This document shows positions 59,875 to 64,000 of a DNA stretch of 64,000 bases, piece by piece. The position numbers and the translations under genes are program-made. Within the stretch, counting starts at the first letter, position 1. Each line of letters starts with the position of its first letter. The notes under the pieces were generated by a model that did no database searches, had not been told where the DNA came from, and worked only from the letters and a program-made list of their open reading frames with translations. This stretch comes from Flavobacteriales bacterium (GTDB lineage Bacteria; Bacteroidota; Bacteroidia; NS11-12g; UBA9320), in assembly GCA_020635355.1 (NCBI GenBank), contig JACJZW010000010.1:1-64000 (forward strand), written 5' to 3'.

Positions 59875-59916
59875 CGAATAACGAATAATGAATAACTAAA
59901 GGCTAAAGGCTAAAAT
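59875..59916 (+). repeat. Heptamer array (CGAATAA)x3-(CTAAAGG)x3
   Basis: Units CGAATAA, CGAATAA, TGAATAA, CTAAAGG, CTAAAGG, CTAAAAT. It changes family without losing phase and ends exactly at the stop codon of the next gene (59917-59919). Confidence 0.85.
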
Positions 59917-61173
59917 CTACAAATGGATCTTGGTTCCCAAGCGTAAGCCGGCCGTCCACTGATTTTGCTTGATCTGATAATCGTCCGTGAACGTGGACGT
60001 AAATGAATATCTAAACTGAGGATTGGCGAACAACTCAATGCCATCGCTGATGTACCGTGACACCGCTACACCGGCAGCGCCTGTGATGAAATGGCGATTG
60101 AACAACGGAAAGGTAGATCGATTTACCCAAAAATACTTATTGGTTTCGTAATCATAGGCCAGCATATCTGCATGATCCATGTACGCGTAGGATAATCCGG
60201 CCTGAACATCCAACGACATCTGTTCCTCCAGTTCAACAACCTGATAGGAAACATTCACCGGGACTTCAATCCAACCGTAATAATTGTTGAAAGGAACCTT
60301 CTGATCCGTATTGTACTCCACCATTTCCGGAGAATCAAACAGCGCATTGCAGTGAGCAAACGCCGAGGATTCGGAAGTGGCAATCTGATTGGCACTGTAT
60401 TGATCATCATCCAGCTTGATCACCTGAACACGTTCACCCATAGAAGTGTAGTACAAACCTGTTTGAACCGTCCACTTATCACTAACGTGAAAATAAAAAT
60501 CGACCCCGGAATAAAAGTTCAAAATCGGCTTATCATGTGTATTCCTGAAATCCTGGCTCTGACCGAATGTGTACGATTTTCCGTTAATCACTGTGCGGGC
60601 AGCCCTACCCAAATCGCTGTAGCGAAGATGGCGATGTGATATACTCGGGGCAAAAGAGATTCCCACAGCAAATTGGCTTCGCTTGGCATCCAGCCCAGGT
60701 GAAATCATGAATTCCTTTTGTGCCGGATCCATAACATTCCAAGCCTTGAGTGAATTATAGAAGGCTGAAGGCGACACACCTTCTACCTCAACCGGTTGAA
60801 AGGATTGTGGCACAATATCCTTAACAATCAATTCAGATTGTTGCGACATACGCGCTTCCCGAGGTTGGGTGTGAAACAAGTCACGAACGGCAGGCTGTTG
60901 TGCAGTTGTTTCAGTGGTGGATTCCAAACTTCTTGGAACAACCGGAGCAATGCGTATTTCAGATTCCGATGGGGTGTTGCTCCCTCCATTTACTGCCCAC
61001 GACCAAAGCTTACCCAGATTGAAATCGAATAGTGTGTATTCACCGTCTTTCCCGTTACTCAACTGAAAGATGATGGACGCCACACCAACCAGAATGATGG
61101 GAGAAAGAATAAGCGCGCCAATGCGGACTCGCTTACTGATCTTTTTCTGTATGATCTGCTGAGAGGTACCCAC
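59917..61173 (-). CDS. Outer-membrane beta-barrel-like protein with N-terminal membrane anchor
   Basis: The 418-residue protein starts with GTG at 61173. A cytoplasmic basic stretch (KKISKRVR) is followed by one membrane segment (about 18-38). A disordered Ser/Thr/Glu/Gln-rich linker spans about 50-150. From about 165 there are alternating beta strands (QFAVGISFAPSISHRHLRY, DFYFHVSDKWTVQTGLYYTS, YYGWIEVPVNVSYQVV, SLDVQAGLSYAYMD, SFTSTFTDDYQIKQN) as in PorT-like barrels, ending in IHL. In Bacteroidota this layout is common and its function is unknown; some sit beside sigma factors, but none is here. A -7 box is at 61192-61199. Confidence 0.65.
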   Translation of the reverse strand: MGTSQQIIQKKISKRVRIGALILSPIILVGVASIIFQLSNGKDGEYTLFDFNLGKLWSWAVNGGSNTPSESEIRIAPVVPRSLESTTETTAQQPAVRDLFHTQPREARMSQQSELIVKDIVPQSFQPVEVEGVSPSAFYNSLKAWNVMDPAQKEFMISPGLDAKRSQFAVGISFAPSISHRHLRYSDLGRAARTVINGKSYTFGQSQDFRNTHDKPILNFYSGVDFYFHVSDKWTVQTGLYYTSMGERVQVIKLDDDQYSANQIATSESSAFAHCNALFDSPEMVEYNTDQKVPFNNYYGWIEVPVNVSYQVVELEEQMSLDVQAGLSYAYMDHADMLAYDYETNKYFWVNRSTFPLFNRHFITGAAGVAVSRYISDGIELFANPQFRYSFTSTFTDDYQIKQNQWTAGLRLGTKIHL

Positions 61174-61191
61174 AACCGGTTTTACAACTCA

Positions 61192-61199
61192 CAAATGTA
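61192..61199 (-). promoter_or_regulatory. -7 box for the beta-barrel protein gene
   Basis: The minus strand reads TACATTTG, matching TAnnTTTG, 18 bases before the GTG at 61173. Confidence 0.45.
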
Positions 61200-61227
61200 T
61201 ATGCATATTACCCTGAAACCCCAGTGT

Positions 61228-62886
61228 TTATGGTCTTTTACCGAAATATGAGACTATCAAATAAAGGGCAATCAAGCATAATGGAAAGGTAACAAACCAC
61301 GGAACACCGAAACCTGCCGGTAACGTTCCCAAAACCGTTGCGACTCCGCCAACGGTCAGTGCGTAAGGCAATTGCGTCCGAACGTGATCAATGTGATTGC
61401 ACTCAGATGCCATACTGCTGAGGATGGTGGTATCTGAAATGGGTGAACAGTGATCGCCCAATACGGCGCCAGCCAAAACAGCTGAAACGGTGTTAGCAAA
61501 AATGCTCAGAATGACCGGGGCGTCCAATCCGGCCCGCTCGCAGATAGACCACGTAGTCACTAAAACAATTGGGTAGATGATCGACATTGTTCCCCAGCTG
61601 CTTCCGGTTGAAAAAGCCACTACCGCCGACAGAATAAACACCACGGCGGGTAAAATGGACGGACTAAATCCATCACCAATCAAGGAGGCTAAATACCTGC
61701 CTGTTTCCAATTCAGAGGTGATGGCCGACAGGGTCCAGGCCAATACCAGAATCGCGATGGCAGGTATCATTAATTTGATGCCGTCCAATGCCAGTTCAAT
61801 GGTCGTGCTCAATCCGTGAACCTCTGTTACCACCGTCATCACAACAGCTACACTCACACTCAAAAACGAGGCCCAGATTAAGGCTGTATAGGGATCGGAA
61901 GCACTGATTATACTGGATAAATTCCCAACGAATGATACAGATTCATTCCAACTAACCGTTTGTAACCCGGTGTAAATGAGGCCTGCCACCGCCCCAACCA
62001 ACAGCACACCAATGGGTAAAATGGCATTTAGGAGATATTCCTTATCATCCGGAACGGTATCTACTTCTGCAGGTTTTCCTGATCCATGATGACTCACTTC
62101 ACCAGAAATGGCTTTTCGCTCGGCTACCAACATCGGTCCAAAATCCCGCTGTTTCCAAATCAGCATGAACATAAATAGGATGGTGAGAATGGGATAAAAG
62201 GCGTACTGAAGAGACGATAGAAAGATTGAATAGGCATTGGTTAGATACATCGGACGGTTGACAATTTCCTTTAAGCCATCGTCAACATACCCCACCTCTG
62301 CCCCAATCCACGTGGTAACAAACGCAATGGCTGCAATGGGTGCCGCCGTTGAATCAACGATGTAAGCCAGTTTTTCCCGACTTACCTTATACCGATCCGT
62401 TAAGGGACGCATTGTTTTACCCACAACCAGAGTATTGGCGTAATCATCAAAGAAGATGGCAATTCCCAGCATCCAGGTTGAAAGTTGAACCGATCGTCTG
62501 GATTTGGCTCGCGCCGATATACGTTTCACAAGCGCCATCATCCCCCCATTTCCATTGACAACCGATACGGTTGCACCGATCAGTAAGGTGAAGAGAATAA
62601 CCGCTAAATGATCCTTGTCGAACAGCGATTCACTGATGTTCATGGGCACATATAGTATCGGCGTAAGCCAGCCCCCATCACCTCCATTCCACCAGATCAA
62701 CACGGTTCCCACCAAAACGCCTACCACCAGACTGGTAATCACTTCCCGCAAGATCAGCGCCAGCACAATGGTGATCAGCGGTGGCAATAAGCTGGTCCAG
62801 GATATTAGTAAAGAGGTATTCCCGTCCTGAGCCAAAGCAGAAAACGAAAGTGTAAGAAGGGTAAATAAGACAGCCATTCGCCTCAT
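61228..62886 (-). CDS. NhaC-family Na+/H+ antiporter
   Basis: The 552-residue protein starts with a signal-like segment (about 1-20, ending ALAQ) and has about twelve further membrane segments. NhaC-type signatures are the discontinuous helix regions FFDDYANTLVVGKTMRPL (about 147-164), FVTTWIGAEVGY, FSTGSSWGTMSIIYP (about 432-446) and GDHCSPISDTTILSS (about 482-496). It should exchange Na+ for H+ across the inner membrane, supporting a saline or alkaline lifestyle; some members move organic anions instead, so the substrate is not certain. The next gene is 27 bases upstream in the same direction of transcription. Confidence 0.88.
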   Translation of the reverse strand: MRRMAVLFTLLTLSFSALAQDGNTSLLISWTSLLPPLITIVLALILREVITSLVVGVLVGTVLIWWNGGDGGWLTPILYVPMNISESLFDKDHLAVILFTLLIGATVSVVNGNGGMMALVKRISARAKSRRSVQLSTWMLGIAIFFDDYANTLVVGKTMRPLTDRYKVSREKLAYIVDSTAAPIAAIAFVTTWIGAEVGYVDDGLKEIVNRPMYLTNAYSIFLSSLQYAFYPILTILFMFMLIWKQRDFGPMLVAERKAISGEVSHHGSGKPAEVDTVPDDKEYLLNAILPIGVLLVGAVAGLIYTGLQTVSWNESVSFVGNLSSIISASDPYTALIWASFLSVSVAVVMTVVTEVHGLSTTIELALDGIKLMIPAIAILVLAWTLSAITSELETGRYLASLIGDGFSPSILPAVVFILSAVVAFSTGSSWGTMSIIYPIVLVTTWSICERAGLDAPVILSIFANTVSAVLAGAVLGDHCSPISDTTILSSMASECNHIDHVRTQLPYALTVGGVATVLGTLPAGFGVPWFVTFPLCLIALYLIVSYFGKRP

Positions 62887-62913
62887 GGCGGTGAAATTAC
62901 GAAAAGGGTTGGA

Positions 62914-64000
62914 TTAACCGTTTTCCGCCACCTGTTCAAAATAGTGTTCCAGTTGACGCGTGATTCCATCCCAACTAAATCGGTTTCGGGCCAACTCCAA
63001 TCCCTTCTGGCCTACTTCCCGGCGTTTGGTTTCCGAACCCAATAATTCCAGCACCGATTGCACAAATTGTTGGTCGTTGGGTGCATAAAGCACGCCTTCG
63101 CCTGATTCAATCTCCAAACCGGCAAAACCTATTTGCGTGCATACCACCGGAACACCCATGGCCATGGCTTCCAGCACTTTATTTTGCGTTCCGGCACCAA
63201 AACGAAGCGGTGCAATCACCACATCGGCCTGGGCGTACATCTCCGAGATATCTTCCACAAAACCCGTGATTACCACGGCTTCGGAAGCCAGGTCCCGAAC
63301 TTCCTTCACCGGACGTTGTCCGGCAATGATCAATTTAACCGTTGGATACTTGGCACGAATTGGGTCGAACAGGTGTTGGACAAAATACGTAACGGCATCT
63401 ACGTTCGGTGCGTAATCCATGTTACCGGTGAACAACAGCGTTTGGTTTCGCGAATAATCATGCCCCGTGAACTGAAATGTTTCGAGATCCACCCCGTTTC
63501 GCAACAATTCGATATCCGCTTTCTTATGGAGATTTCGCATGTGATCCCGATCCTCCACAGAACAAACCAGTCCCAGATCAAACTCCGTAACGATGCGCTC
63601 ATAGCGAACCACCCTGCCCGATTCAATGGCATCGAACAATCGATTAATCAACGGTCGTTTTACGGTTTTCCGCCGCTCCCAATACAGGGAATAGGCATCC
63701 GGTAGATCTAGAATACGCGGACACGATCGCACATTTACCGTGTATTGAGCCATCCGCAAATGCTGTGTGTGGATTACATCGATATCGTGACTTTCGACAA
63801 AATTTTGCACCACCTGTTGCATCTTTCTGCTCCGGAAATAGGCAATCTGAAATGGCGTAGAATAGAAGAAATTCAATGCACTGTTCACCCAGGATCTCCA
63901 TACCGGCTGATGAACGAGGTGAACCTCTTTAAAAATGGATTCCAGGTCAGTCTGATACGTCATCTCTGACGGATGCTCCGTAAAAGCGATGAGATACAAC
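62914..64000 (-). CDS. Family 1/4-type glycosyltransferase, N terminus outside window
   Basis: At least 361 residues are visible; the frame is open to the right edge, so the start lies outside. It has the GT-B form: an acceptor half and a donor half with LLFTGNMDYAPNVDAVTYFV, LIIAGQRPVKEV, DVVIAPLRFGAGTQNKVLEA (E-x7-E-like nucleotide-sugar site) and AMGVPVVCTQIG. The pattern resembles the sugar transferases of exopolysaccharide loci (PEP-CTERM/XrtA-type group), but no other polysaccharide gene is in the window. The visible N terminus covers the acceptor domain only partly. Confidence 0.85.
   Translation of the reverse strand, partial: LYLIAFTEHPSEMTYQTDLESIFKEVHLVHQPVWRSWVNSALNFFYSTPFQIAYFRSRKMQQVVQNFVESHDIDVIHTQHLRMAQYTVNVRSCPRILDLPDAYSLYWERRKTVKRPLINRLFDAIESGRVVRYERIVTEFDLGLVCSVEDRDHMRNLHKKADIELLRNGVDLETFQFTGHDYSRNQTLLFTGNMDYAPNVDAVTYFVQHLFDPIRAKYPTVKLIIAGQRPVKEVRDLASEAVVITGFVEDISEMYAQADVVIAPLRFGAGTQNKVLEAMAMGVPVVCTQIGFAGLEIESGEGVLYAPNDQQFVQSVLELLGSETKRREVGQKGLELARNRFSWDGITRQLEHYFEQVAENG

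Overview
The window is a 64-kb chromosomal segment of a Bacteroidota bacterium, most likely a Flavobacteriales-like lineage, although the exact taxon cannot be fixed from this sequence. The evidence is two type IX secretion substrates (one type A and one type B sorting domain), TAnnTTTG promoter -7 boxes, an RND transporter fused to a TolC-type protein, the SpoIIM/RDD/DUF4129/DUF4350 gene cluster, and weak Shine-Dalgarno usage. No rRNA, tRNA, CRISPR array, prophage or plasmid function was seen.

Layout: 0-6 kb holds a PAS-domain protein cut by the left edge, arginase, a DUF58 protein, thioredoxin, an M23 peptidase lipoprotein, a TonB-like protein and a histidine kinase. 6-13 kb holds a cyclase, a family 9 glycosyltransferase and the DUF4350/DUF4129/SpoIIM operon divergent from an RDD gene. 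13-23 kb holds ClpB, an aminotransferase overlapping an LPS-heptose kinase, two small membrane proteins, RmuC and peptidase T. 23-26 kb holds a TauE/SafE-type transporter, a type II sulfide:quinone reductase and a methyltransferase. 26.4-42 kb is bracketed by two inverted copies of one IS3-family element and holds queA, the TrkAH potassium system, a small HhH protein, a type IX substrate, a lipoprotein and an NAD-linked formate dehydrogenase. 42-48 kb holds a lipoprotein, a DUF1624 acyltransferase-like protein, an M43 metalloprotease and a beta-barrel protein. 48-55 kb is a heavy-metal efflux operon. 54-64 kb holds FdhD, formate-THF ligase, a DUF1573 protein, a CDF transporter, a beta-barrel protein, an NhaC antiporter and a glycosyltransferase cut by the right edge.

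Working together: formate dehydrogenase, its maturation protein FdhD and formate-THF ligase form a formate/one-carbon node. The sulfide:quinone reductase and TauE-like exporter suggest sulfide handling. The RND-OMF fusion, adaptor, His-rich protein and CDF transporter form a metal-resistance set. The heptose kinase and family 9 glycosyltransferase point to LPS core assembly.

The most unusual feature is between the genes. At least 22 intergenic tracts are degenerate tandem repeats with a strict 7-base period, built from several different heptamers. Many begin on or next to a stop codon. They are mixed with several families of short interspersed hairpins, one showing a compensatory base change in its stem, and with block duplications of 70-250 bp. 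Both IS copies have inserted at the edge of such heptamer arrays.
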